Origin: Jacaranda mimosifolia
Taxonomy: Eukaryota; Streptophyta; Magnoliopsida; Lamiales; Bignoniaceae
Reading direction: 5' to 3'
NCBI GenBank assembly: GCA_018894105.1
Contig: CM032127.1
Coordinates: forward strand, 34,244,760-34,308,759
Length of the DNA stretch: 64,000 nucleotides
The notes under the pieces: generated by a model
The model's database searches: none
What the model saw: only the letters and a program-made list of their open reading frames with translations
Told to the model about the DNA's origin: nothing
Made by a program: the position numbers and the translations under genes
Shown here: piece by piece, positions 9,550-21,666 of the stretch
How positions within the stretch are numbered: the stretch's first letter is position 1
Layout of the letters: every line of letters begins with the position of its first letter

Positions 9550-9852
9550 ATAAATAATATATAATTTTTTATATTATATATTTTTTTACTATATTGATTA
9601 TTCATATTTGTATTACTTTATTTATTATATATATTTTAAATTTTTTATTACTTTATTTATTATCGTTTTATTATATTTTTTATTACTTTATTTTGATTAT
9701 ATTATTTTATTACATTTATATTATCGATAGTTTTTAATATGTATTTTACTAATACAAATTGTTTTACATTAATCTGCCAAATTTTTAATATATATTATAT
9801 ATGTATTATTATATATGTAAGTAATAAATTTCATTTATAATTAAAAAATATA
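9550..9852. repeat. AT-rich direct repeat, left copy
   Basis: About 300 bases, strongly AT-rich, matching 14196-14461 in the same orientation with only scattered differences and one roughly 40-base internal duplication here. It separates the 5' ends of EPRV-1 and EPRV-2. The two copies are direct repeats, while the two viral elements point in opposite directions, so the repeat is more likely host DNA than part of the virus. Confidence 0.85.
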
Positions 9853-9864
9853 TATATCGTCTTG

Positions 9865-10688
9865 AAACTTTTAAGTAGATTTGATATAGATCACTACAAA
9901 GAAAATTATAGATTTATTCATATTGGTCTTGTGCAAATTGCATTTAAACCATTAACTTTAGAAAATCTTCCTGAAAGCTTTATAGTTGCTTTAAGATATG
10001 GTAAAATATGAATTGGAAAAGATCATTGATGGGTATTATACAATCTAGTTTGGCTCATGACCCTGTTTATTTTGATGTTTATCCTAATTTACAATTATCT
10101 TTATTTGATGTTAATATACTGGATGCTCTTACTTTGAATGTCAAAACTCATGGTTATACTTACATGCCAGGAACATAAGTTACATGTATCTGTTATAGAA
10201 TTCATTTTAAACCACTTCACACACTAAATCCACAGTGTAGAAAGGTTAATAAACCTGTAAATGAAACAATTTTGATAGAAGCTAATTTTAGTAGATCTAA
10301 TATTACTACTAAAAGAGCAATAAAATAGGAAGAAATAGTTTTTCCTGAAAATTGGATTATGGATCAAGCTGTTAATTTAAAACCTATGATAAATACAAAT
10401 GTTACTAATATAATACAGCCGACTGATGGTTCTGTTCAAATACAGTTTGAAGATAATAAGAGATTAATAGAATCTTCTAGATCCAGAATTTCTAGAACTC
10501 ATTCTAATACATCTTTTTACTCTCATATATCACCTTTTGATGATATTGATTTTCCATCAAGAGCTTCTACTTCTCAAATTAGAGAAATTTCTTCAAATGA
10601 ATCTGAAATTCAGAATTATAAAGTTAATGAATTAAGAAATCCTAAAAACAATATTGTAAAAGGAATATATAATAATAGGAATATATAA
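9865..10688 (+). pseudogene. EPRV-2 movement protein remnant
   Basis: Homologous to the EPRV-1 movement protein but missing about the first 100 residues; similarity starts at the FDIDHY segment immediately after the AT-rich repeat. The core motifs (IAFKPLTLENLPESF, DPVYFDVYPN, TLNVKTHGY) are recognisable. A frameshift near 10005 and in-frame stops near 10176 and 10327 disrupt it. The last 109 codons (10359-10688) remain open and cover the disordered C-terminal region. It then reads directly into RT-type sequence, marking an internal deletion. Confidence 0.85.
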
Positions 10689-11946
10689 AAGGAATTCTGA
10701 ATATTTAGAATTATGTAAAAAAGAAATTGATTCTCTTTTACAAAAAGGTTTAATAAATCATTCTAAATCTTCTTGGTCTTGTACTGCTTTTTATGTTAAT
10801 AAAAATTCAGAACAAGAAAGAGGAATACCTCGCCTTGTGATTAATTATAAACCTCTTAATAAAGTTTTAAAATGGATAAGATATCCTATTCCTAATAAAA
10901 AAGATTTACTTGATAGACTTTATGAAGCTGTCATATTTTCAAAATTTGATTTAAAATCATGATATTGGCATATTCAAATTGCTAAAGAAGACAGATATAA
11001 AACTGCTTTTAATGTTCCAATAGGACAATTTGAATGGAATGTTATGCCTTTTGGTCTGAAGAATGCTCCTTTAGAATTTCAAAAAATTATGAATGATATA
11101 TTCATTCCTTATAGTGAATTTATAATAGTTTATATTGATGATATATTAGTTTTTTTTAAAACTATTGAAATGCATTTTAAACATCTTGATACTTTCAAGA
11201 AAATTATTATCCAAAATAGTTTAGTTATATCTAGATCAAAGATGAATATTTTTCATACAAAAATTAGATTCTTGGTCATAATATAGAAAAAGGAAAAATT
11301 ATTCCTATTAATAGATGTATTGAATTTGCTTCTAAATTTCCTGATAGGAAAACTGATAAACTCAGTTACAAAGATTTTTAGGAAGTTATATTTCTGCATA
11401 TTATAAAAATTTAGCAGAAGATAGTGCTATTTTATACGATAGATTAAAAAAGGATCATAAACCTTGGTCTGAATAGCATTCTGAAGCTGTTAAAAAAATA
11501 AAACAAAAAGTTAATAATCTTCCTTGTCTTATGCTTGCTAATCCAAATTGGATGAAAATTATTGAAACTGATGCTTCTGATATACATTATGGAGGTATCT
11601 TAAAATAAATACATTCAGATACTAAACAAGAATATCTTGTTAGATTTCATTCAGGAAAATGGAATAATAGCCAGAAGAATTATGCTACTATTGCTAAAGA
11701 AATCTTAGCAATCGTTAAATGTGTTTTAAAATTTCAAGATGATTTATATAATCAGAAATTTATTATAAAAACAGATTGTCAATCAGCAAAATACATGTTT
11801 AATAAAGATTTTAAACATGATGTTTCTAAGCAAATGTTTGCTAGATGGCAAGCTCATTTAGCTCCTTTTGATTTTGAAATCCATTATAAAAAAGGTACAG
11901 ATAATAGTTTGCCTGACTTTCTTTCTTGTGAGTATTTGCAGGAATG
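10689..11946 (+). pseudogene. EPRV-2 RT-RNase H remnant
   Basis: Begins at the RT N-terminal region and covers the full RT (VINYKPLNK, MPFGLKNAP, YIDD) and RNase H (ETDAS, TDCQSA) up to the conserved end of the EPRV-1 polyprotein. Interrupted by several stops, for example a TGA near 10961 in the DLKS/YW motif and a TAA near 11608, plus frameshifts near 11270 and 11355. The N-terminal coat and protease parts (about 1000 codons in EPRV-1) are missing. The longest open stretch is 11044-11286. It is non-functional. Confidence 0.9.
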
Positions 11947-13323
11947 ATCCCACGAGGAAGGGGTCAAAACTTCCCCTCTAATAGAGGAGGAAGGGGAAAA
12001 ACTATTATACAGCATGGTGCTTAGAGATTAATATCCTCCAATATTGCACATGGTAATATCCTAGATGATACCCTTTTCAAAAAATTTCTTGAATACAAGA
12101 AACAAGAAGACCAACAGGAAGGTAATACCTCCTCTTATGCTAATGTTACTGCTGAGGAAGAAAATGATGATTCTTCCACATGAAAAAATTTTGTCCAGAG
12201 AAGGAATACTATTCTTGGAAAATAAAGATCTACAATGGCAGGATGAGCGATGGACCTTAATGCAAATGTACCTTGATACAGCATCATATGTTGCAAGATC
12301 TTATAAACAAAGATCACATTATGAGAATATACTCATAGGCATATGATCTTGTGAGATTAATCATTTTTATGCTACTAATAGTAGATCAAGTTTCAATTTT
12401 AGCAAAATTATAATAAAGAAGATTATATCTTCTGGAATGGGGAATTAGTACCCTAAGGGAAAATGAATATTTTCATCAGGAGTTAAAGACTCCAATCAAA
12501 TTTAATTATTGGAATTATATTGAGGCATATAATAAAGCCTTACTTTATGAAAATCCAAAGAAAAAGCATTCTTGGTTTATAAAGGTTTGCTCTAAAGTTT
12601 ATAAACGAAAGCTTCCTAATTGGTTTCATGAGTGGTGGATTAATTATGGTCCATCAATAAAAATTCTTCCTAAACCTTTTAAAGGTTATTATACAAAATG
12701 GGTGAATTGTTCCCCAAAACTTATTAATTTAGAGCACCAAAATAAGTGGATTGAGGGAATGGCCCCAATGTATTTCTTTATTGAGTTCTCTATCCCCTGG
12801 ATATAGAAATGGTCGCCAGAAATTGATCATACTCAACAAAATATTCCATGCTTAATGAGAATCTTCTTCACAAAATTCTGGAACAAAATGCTCTTAAAAG
12901 ACAAAGAAACAGGAGCATATTATGGATAAGAAACTTTGGATCATATCTAAGAAAAAATTTCAAAATATCAGCAGCTAATTAAATCCAAACAACAAAGGGA
13001 ATCGCCTAGTCCGTTTCAGCATATTGTGAGAAAAATGCAAATGAAAAAAAGGAGTAATCTCCAAAGAAGAAATGGTGGAATCATATATCGAAGAAATGAA
13101 GAAAGATTTAATGAAAAATCTGGATGTTGAGATGGATAATAAATCCAATTCCTCAATGGCTACTTCATCAAGAGAAAACCAATATAATTGTCTTGCAAGA
13201 GAATCTCAAGATCCTTATGAGGAAGAAGAACCTTCAATTGAAGATATTTTTGATCATCTTACAGAAACAATAAAAGATAATATCAAAAAGAAGTTTGAAG
13301 AATCATCCACCAGACAAGGATAA
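11944..13323 (+). pseudogene. EPRV-2 ORF3 remnant
   Basis: Starts at an ATG overlapping the end of the RNase H frame, the same arrangement as in EPRV-1. The Arg/Gly-rich N-terminus (PRGRGQ, NRGGRG, then IQHG), the WF..WW..YGPS..ILP segment and the IPW..KW segment align with EPRV-1 ORF3. Multiple frameshifts and stops break it. The last 83 codons (13072-13323) are open and acidic. Conservation of RGG box and Trp motifs in both copies supports ORF3 as a real viral gene. Confidence 0.8.
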
Positions 13324-13339
13324 AGGCTTGTCAACTAAT

Positions 13340-13491
13340 TCCGACAAGAATGGATAAATCAGCAGTAAAATGCTATTGACTTTTTGGACTTTTATAAAGT
13401 CGCTTTTGTAATAGTACTATTTGGATGCGAAATTTTCACAAAAAAGTTTTGTATTGAGTTTTGAAGTCCGGCCTAAATTGTCTATAAATAG
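13340..13491 (+). promoter_or_regulatory. EPRV-2 promoter
   Basis: TATA box TATAAATA at 13484-13491, preceded by a GAAGTCCG motif at 13464, GCGAAATTTT near 13428 and AATAGTACT near 13411. All have counterparts in the EPRV-1 promoter in the same order, with about 25 extra bases here. This supports both as homologous viral promoters; activity of this copy is unknown. Confidence 0.6.
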
Positions 13492-13499
13492 GAAAGGCC

Positions 13500-14058
13500 A
13501 CTTCAGTTTTAGGAAGAAGCTAGCTAGAGCCCCCTCTACCCTACTTTGTATACATCTCTGTAAATTTTCAATCCTTTGTATATTTTTCAAATATAATTAA
13601 AAATTGGAGTTCTTCAAAGTTTTCTTTAGGTAATTTTAAATTTTTGTTTTGAATTAATATTTCTTTATATTGGAAAATATTAGCCTAAATGGTAGGCTAA
13701 TCTGATACTGTGTTGGACTACATATTTCTTTATACTAGAAAGGCATGATGATTCTCATGCTATAAGGAAAAGTATTTGGAGATGTTAAGAAAGATAGGAG
13801 GATAAAGGGGGTTTCGGGATCTTAACAGGTAGTTTTAATTATGGATATGGGAATGTGCCCTGATTTGCCCACTGAAGCCAAGTGGAAGGCATTTAGGGCG
13901 TTGTTGGACCTAACTTGATCTGAAATTAGAACTAGACAGTTAGAGATCCTAAGTAAAATACCGCCTACATGGCTGGTTCTACCTACACTGCAGCCTCTCA
14001 TGGCTGGCCCTTAGATCCTTGAATTCTTAAATTTTCCCGGTCCTGCCCCTGAAGTATA
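13500..14058 (+). other. EPRV-2 leader
   Basis: Non-coding segment after the promoter, ending in AT-rich host-like sequence. It contains a perfect 7-base stem hairpin (TAGCCTA 13681-13687, TAGGCTA 13693-13699), the counterpart of the EPRV-1 hairpin, and a TTTTAATTATGG string also shared with EPRV-1. No canonical tRNA-Met primer site was seen. Confidence 0.5.
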
Positions 14059-14195
14059 ATATATTTATTTATATATTTTAATATATGTCTATAATATATA
14101 GGTTTTTATATTATATAAGAAGTTTTTATTTATATATAAATAATATATATTTCTTATTATAATTCATTATAAATAATATATTATATATGTATATG

Positions 14196-14461
14196 TAAAT
14201 AATATATAATTTTTTATATTATACATTTTTTTACTATATATTAATTATTCATATTTATATTACTTTATTTATTTTATATATTTTAGATTTTTTATTACTT
14301 TATTTTGATTATATTATTTATTACATTTATATTATCGATAGTTTTTAATATGCATTTTACTAATACATATTGTTTTACATTAATTTGCCAAAATTTTAAT
14401 ATATATTATATATTTATTATTATATATGTAAATAATAAATTTCATTTATAATTAAAAAATA
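14196..14461. repeat. AT-rich direct repeat, right copy
   Basis: Partner of 9550-9852. Together they bracket EPRV-2 at both ends in direct orientation. The stretch 14059-14195 between leader and repeat is also AT-rich without recognisable features. Confidence 0.85.
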
Positions 14462-17400
14462 TAATATTTTTGCTATTCATAAATTATATTTTTTTATTAT
14501 ATATGTTTTATTATTATTTTCTTACTAGCATCAAAATGAATATTTTTTTTATGATATATTGTATTGTATTTTTTATTACAATTATATGTAATCATATTTT
14601 TAATATATTTTTGCATTCTATTTTTTTTAAAATTTATCTATATATTTTATTATATATGTTTTACATACACTGATACCCAATCCATATACTTTCACTATGA
14701 AAGACCAAACAACTAATTCTTTTGCTCAGTGGCCCTTGAGTTATTAAACTTAGCAAATTATCCTTAACATATTTAATATAACAAATATAACATGGTCGAT
14801 TATTTAATATAATTTTTTCCTTAATTCATTTATTTATGTTCTAACTTTAGTAAATTTTTAGGTTAATAACCCCAATATTTGAATCTATTTATTTGTAGAT
14901 GTATAAATAATATATATATGTATAAATTACATAAGAGGTTCCATTAAATTGTAAATGGAATAAACATAAGAGGTACTTAAGAGGTGCTCTTAAAGTCTTA
15001 AATGTAGGACTTATGACAATCAACCATTTCTAAAATGGGCATCCTGCACAAAAAAATGCATCATTAAGGGTTTTGTAGATATAAAAATTTATTTTATAGG
15101 GGTTCCACTAAATTTTTCTAATTTATATTTACATATTATTTATCCCAATATTCCAGCGATCATTCATATATATGGAACATGATAAATTGGACAAAATTGT
15201 TAATGTTATGGGTTGTCCATGAATTACCCACCTAATATGTAACCCTAATACATATACAAAATATCCAATATGTTGTATAATTCAAACGAAATTGGCATAC
15301 TAATTGCTCGGGGTGAAAAAGCACATGGTCTTGCAACTTACATCAATGTGTACAAAATAATTACCAAAATAATAATTTTAATTACGATATGCAATTCATT
15401 ATGCTACTAGCTCAAGTATGAGTCACCACATTGACAATTTACATACCAAACATACATCATAAAAACTGAAAGATGCAATTGTAACAATGTCATTATACAA
15501 TAGTGGAGAATGTTCATTTGAATACAGTAAGATCATCTCATATTGTCAAGATACAAAAACTTGAAACAATCTGCCAGTTTGATACAAGGACAATTTCAGC
15601 CTATATGTGGTGTCAGTCACCTTGTTACAAAGGAAACTAGCTTCTCTACAATAAATGAATAAAAGGCAAATTGAGAAAGCTACATAGTTGGGGAAAACCA
15701 ACAAAAAAATATGAGATGGAGAAATTTGGGACCACACCAACATGAAATCATGTGATCCACTTAGATGCCCTATCTCTTATATTTTTAATTTATATGGTCA
15801 CTCCCATCCAAACAAACCAAAAACAGACAATTTCTTTGATCTTTTGGTACTATACTAAGCCAATAAGGAAACTGAACCAATATAGAAGTAAAGGGGGAAA
15901 TAGAGTGGCAAATGACAAGAAGACTTCACATAAGAGACACATCTAATTTCATTCCTAATATTACCAAGGAAATAGTCTTATAGAGATAAAAAGCTCTAAA
16001 TGCAAAGACATAAATGGAATGCAAATACTTTCAACGTGTGTTCAGACTATACATTGCAGCAAGAGGGATTTCAGAAATTGTTGCATGGGCACTAAAAAAC
16101 TGCTACTGCATAGAAAAGAAATACAAGAAAATAGAAGGACACCAATTGAAGGATAGAGTGACCACACTTTTGGAAAAATTCCACACTTACATAAGGGGAC
16201 ATAACCAACTGGAAAGTAAGTTGATAGGAGACAATAAAACTAGACAAAACATGTATGCTTGCAACCCCTCAAAACTAGGCCAACATCATTTTGCACATGG
16301 TTATCAACCATGTTGTGCTAAAGTATACAACATCATCAGTTGCAACTTATAATAACACAAGCAGGCCACTCAAAAATGGGCCAACACTTATTGAAGTCTC
16401 AGAATGAGTCCTTCAATAATCCAATCCTAACTAGTCACCACGGGGGAATGACTTACTTCTCCATTTTTTACGTGGAGAAGCCCCAAGCGTGATGCTAGAA
16501 TATCTAAAGGGTCAATTGGCCTCATGATAGTGAAAAAAATTACAACAAGCATATTACAACATATTACATACTCAATAAACTCATCACAGAACCATAAAAA
16601 GTAGAACATAGCATTCAAAGCAAACACAAAGCTTATTACATAAAACAATCATACATGTTCGCAAAAAATTCAATCAATGAGAACATGAAAGGGTCACACA
16701 AGACAAACACAAATAGTAAATGTTATAACAATAACTTACTGAGAAGCTACAATAGGTTGGGGTTGGTGAATATACAAGAGTGCCGGACAGGGACCTGGAT
16801 GTGGAAATAGAGATGGAGAAGTTGTCCCCAGAATCACTAATAGGAGCTACTGTTTGGATAGCTTAGTTAATGACAAAAATTGTTACATTTCATTGAACTA
16901 CAAGTAGAGTGGTGAAGGTGTGTACATGTAGTGATTGGAATTACATGTCGTTTTGGTAGATTTACTTTGATAAAGGGTGATTGGTGAGACTTTACTTGGA
17001 CAGTAGAGAGATACACAACCAAGTTTAGTGAAGACAACACATTATATGAAATGATGCTTTCATGTGCTGGTAATGTGCTAGCGTAGGAGCTTGTAAAATT
17101 ATGAGAGCAAGAATTGAATTTATAGGTGGATGGAGGATTATTATAACAATGTGCATCTCAATAATGGAATAGCTGGAATAGTATATTGATATGATTACAC
17201 CCACAAAGAAACCAGAAATACAGAAACTAAACCTTAAAGTAGTCAAGATTCCATGACAGAACACAGAAAACATATGCCACAGAGGGAATCCAAATTAAAA
17301 ACACAAGATTCAACCTTAATAAAGTAAAAGTCTGTCACACAGTGATTCCAGCCAAGCAAGAATGACACTACTATATTTTACATTGAGATGCAGATATACT

Positions 17401-19337
17401 ACAGTCTTAAAAATAGTTCAATGAACACAGGTGAGGCATATACAATGGTCAGGTTTCACACCATATCAACTCAAATGCCCATACCATAACATTATTACAG
17501 TTAAGCCATACAACAAGGACACCAAATTAACCATATTGAGAAGAAGGAAAAACAAATATCAAACAACTTTTGGACCCCAAAAACCCTTCAAGAATTAATG
17601 AAAACAGTGGAGCTGTAGAAGATATACTAAATGTGGGTTAAATCATAACATAAGACTAACAAAAGAGATAACATGCTCATACAAATACTTGATTGTTTTG
17701 GCGATATAAGGGAAAAAAAGGAGAGCTACTTCATAAAACATGCATTCAACTGCAGACACAAACTAACACAAGATGACATAACAAAACCAGAATCAATAAA
17801 CACCCAAATTATCTCAACAACCTAATATATAGATTCATTTTAAGGAACAAAATAATTCACATAGAAGCATAACCCAAAATTTCTAAATATTCAATATACT
17901 GTCTACCCAGAAAAGCCAACATCCAGATGGGAACGACTTTTCATTTGGGCAAAAGAATCAAAAGCAGTTAAGAATAACATATAAAATCATGCTCGCAAAA
18001 CAACATCAATGTATGATTTAACTAAAACCATAAATCAACAACAAAATACAGAGGAAAAAACTGTAAAAATATATTGTGCTTCATTCTGGGAGAAAACCCA
18101 TGGAAAAGGGAGAACTTACCAAGGACTATAGTGAATAAGCAAGAAATCAGAAACTATGTTATGTACTAAGGCCAAATAAAACTTGGGCCTCTTATTGTCC
18201 ACAACCATTTTGTATGAAAGTAGATAAGGTAACCTATTAGAATACAACCTATAATTTCAAAATTTGTAAAACAAACCCCCGACCTTTCTGCAAATCTTGA
18301 TTGAACTATAACATAAATGGGAATATAAATCAAAACACAGCCACACATCAAGCAGAAAAAACCAACAGTGTCAACTATTATTGAGACTCGTTGTCTTACA
18401 GTAATATACAACAACATAAATCAAAGAACAACCCACATCAAAATAAATCAAAGAACAACCACATTGTACAACTAAAAAGACTGACCGACATTCATTTTCT
18501 CACAACAATTTCCCAAAATTTCTTATGGGATTGAATGTTTAACGCCTTCATATGGGTATCTCTACAAAAATATCAATTGTGTCAACCCATAACTGGAGGA
18601 GAAAGAGAGGGAAAGGGTTCAAGGGGAAAGGGATTGATGAGAGTTTGTGATGGAATAGAGAGATAGAAAGAGAACCAGAGAGGGAGCCATAGAGATGAGA
18701 CATAATATTGTGAGGGAGTCAGGCGTGTTAGGGAATGGAAAATGAAGAGGTCAATTGAGTTAATACAGTGTTAAGGGAAGGGCTTTTTAGGGTATAAAAA
18801 CAACAAATGAAAGAGGAAAAGGGTTGTTATGTTTAGGCTTGTTTCTCCGGAACGACAGCGTTATGGGGAAATGCTCCCAAACATAGCTTAAAGTTTCGTG
18901 TTTTTTAATTAATATTGTTATTTTCAAAAGTAATATCTGAGGAGAGTTAATAATTTCATATTCTTTATAATGTTTTAAAAAGAATTTTCAGAAAATACAA
19001 TTTTATTATGAAAAGTTCCGAACAGATAAAAGTAAAACTTATAAATTTAGAAGACAAAAAGTAGAAAAATCAATTTAAAAGAGGACAAATGAAATGAAAT
19101 GTGAAAATCATGATGTTATATTGAAAAATCATGGATCGAAATTGATCTCTCCGCTATATCCAATTCATTTATCCAAATCTCATTTGTGTGAAGAAAATAT
19201 ACATAATTAATTAACGGGCATCTCATTTAGAGAATCCCACCCAAATTAATATAATTGTACCTTAATCTTTTACACATACAAAATATTTTTTATATTAAAT
19301 GCAGTATTATGCAATGTTAAATATACCAAACAGTAAT
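14462..19337. other. Non-coding region, no supported gene
   Basis: Nearly 4.9 kb without a recognisable protein. The longest open frame (16014-16352, 112 codons) has no recognised motif. The minus strand shows some gene-like signals: a pyrimidine-rich tract at 18600-18720 and strong GTAAGT donors at about 18119, 16739 and 16456, with matching acceptors for the last two that define candidate exons 16740-16849 and 16457-16520. Frames do not join into a coherent protein, so a non-coding or decayed spliced transcript is the most I would infer. The rest looks like degraded repeat DNA. Confidence 0.5.
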
Positions 19338-19340
19338 AAT

Positions 19341-21663
19341 CACTACAAGAAAACTGACTTTCACCGATGGAAAATTACCAACAGACAAAATTCATTGGTA
19401 ATTACTGACGGATTACTGAAAGATTACTGACGGATATCAAAATCAAGCTTTAAAAAGTTCCACCAACGAATTTACCTATGGATTACCAAAAGAATCAATG
19501 ACAAATAGAATATCCATTTGTAGATTAGTAAGAGAAATAAAATCCATTGGTAATCGGTCAGTAAATTTTTCCAACTGAAGTAAATTCCATTGGTAATTCG
19601 TTGGTAATATTTCCAACAAACTAATGTTCGTTGGTAATCCATCGGTAATTTTTTAATATATATAATTCCATTGGCAATCCATTCGTAAAATTTCTAAGGG
19701 ATATAATTCCGTCGGTAATCCGTTGGTAAAATTTCTGAGGGATATATTCCGTCGGCAATCCGTTGGCAAGATTTGTGAGAGATATAACTCTGTTGGTAAT
19801 TCGTAGGTAAAATTACTAAAAAATAATTTGTTAATAATTCATTAATATGTTCCTCAACACATTTTTGTTAATAATTATTTGATTAAATAAAAAATTTAAA
19901 GTTATATATGTTAAGTATAATTAAATAATAATTACATTTTTATAGTTATATTTAAATAAATAATAATTATATAAAATTAAATTTTTTAACAAAAATTAAC
20001 TACTAAATAAAAAACTAATGAATAATTAAACTTTGAATTTAAAAGTTTTAAATTTAAAAAACTAATTACTATAATTAAATAAAAATTATCAAAATAAAAT
20101 GTAAAAAATTAAAAAGACAAAAATACCAAATAACTAAACCCTACTTTCTATATACATTTCAATTTCAACTCTTCATTCACTATTCCTAGCCAACACTAAA
20201 TAGGTACTCCTTTTCCTTTCTTCTTCTTCCATTCTTTTCTTTTCTTGTTCTTCTTTTTTTTTTTTTAATTTAAAAATGGGGAGACAGCTGGCCCGTCGGT
20301 CGCGAGATGGAGCCAGTAGCAGCTGGCTCCCTCAGTGGCGGGGCCATCAGATCTGTTGGCCCGCCGGCGACGGGGAGGCCAGCTGCTGCTGGCCTCTCTA
20401 TTGCAGCAAGGTGCAAACCCTACTGCTGTTGTTGTTGGCGACGACTGGCCTCCCCAAAGTTTTTCTTTTCTTTTTTGAAATTTTTATAATTATAATGATG
20501 TTTTATTTAATTGTGCAGGTTTGAAATTTTGCATCATTTGGGAATTGTAAAAGGTAAATTACTTTTGTATTAAGTTATAATTATATGAATTGTGTTTATG
20601 AATTATATAGTTAATATTTTGAGTTACAATTATATGGATTATGCTTTGTGATGTTTCAATGGAATTATAATTATATTAATAGTGTTTATGAGTTATGTTG
20701 TCAATATTTTGAGTTGTAATTATATGGATTATGCTTTTTGATGCTTCAATGAAGTTATAATTATATCAATTGTGTTTATGAGTTACGTAGTCAATATTTT
20801 AAGTTATAACTCTATGGATTATGTCTTGTGATGCTTCAATGGTTGTTTTGAGTATTTTAAGAGGAGGGAGGCAAGTCTTTTAGAAGTTATAGCCAAGAAT
20901 GAGGAAGCTATGAGAAAAAGAGAGGAAGAAATTAGAAAGAAAGAAGAAGATTTTCAAAGGCTATTGCAATAACAAGAACCACCTCGAATGTCATCTTCAC
21001 CTGAAAAAATTATCAAGAAGTTGATCCAAGATGTTGGAAAGAGCAATTCAACAACAAGATGTTGAATGATTTGTTGAAGTTTTAGTTTTTTGAAATTGTG
21101 ATTTTGTGTTGTGGTTTTATTGGAGTTTGTTGCTTATTGAGGTTATGTTTATTGAGTTGTGATTGTGTTGAATTAGTATGTTAAAATTGTGATGATTTTT
21201 GAAGTTTTGATTTGTTGAAAATGTGGTTAATATTATTTGATGAAGAGTTGATACTTATTGTATTTTCAGTTTTTGTTGTATTGAACATTAATTAGTAGAT
21301 TTTATTGTTATAGGTTATTGAAATTTTATTTAAACAATTAAACACAAAAAAGAAAAAATTTTCGACCAAAATTACAGACGGATTGTTAATCAAAATTTTT
21401 TAAAAAAAAAAACAGACTAACTTTACCAACGGAAAATCAGTTGGTAAATTTTTACCGATGGATTTTTGTTAGTAATGTGACCAATGTCAATATCAAATTT
21501 ACCAACGGAAAATTCGTTGGAAATTATTACCGACGGACTTAAAATTCGTTGGTAAAATTTACCAGCGAAGTTATTGCCAATGGATAATTTCTGTTGGTAA
21601 ATCCGTCGGTAAAATCTATTATCGATGGATTTTTCTAATTTGAAAGACAATTTTTTTGTAGTG
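19341..21663. mobile_element. Non-autonomous CACTA (En/Spm) transposon
   Basis: Ends in CACTACAAGAAAA and its complement; the terminal inverted repeats agree at about 20 of 23 positions. It is flanked by a 3-bp target duplication AAT (19338-19340 and 21664-21666), as expected for CACTA elements. Subterminal regions are packed with variants of a CGTTGGTAAT / ACCGACGGA motif in both orientations (about 19360-19810 and 21370-21630), presumably transposase-binding repeats. The 2.3-kb interior has no transposase; a short Lys/Glu-rich coiled-coil remnant (about 20870-21060) and a GC-rich patch at 20276-20450 may be relics. It would need a transposase supplied elsewhere. Confidence 0.92.
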
Positions 21664-21666
21664 AAT

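Larger units (their letters stand above)
9855..14058 (+). mobile_element. EPRV-2: decayed endogenous pararetrovirus
   Basis: A second caulimovirus copy on the plus strand: truncated movement protein, RT-RNase H, ORF3 homologue, promoter and leader. The RT region is roughly 80% identical by eye to EPRV-1, so this is a related but distinct virus lineage. Coat, zinc-knuckle and protease coding sequence is absent, the movement protein running directly into RT. Many stops and frameshifts interrupt every gene, so it is an old, non-functional integration. Confidence 0.88.

Noticed and set aside
9550..14461. Direct repeats around EPRV-2 read as LTRs of a retrotransposon
   Set aside because: They lack TG/CA ends, primer site and polypurine tract, and the enclosed genes are pararetroviral without integrase.
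16014..16352. 112-codon ORF as a gene
   Set aside because: No motif, no upstream signals, composition like surrounding non-coding DNA.
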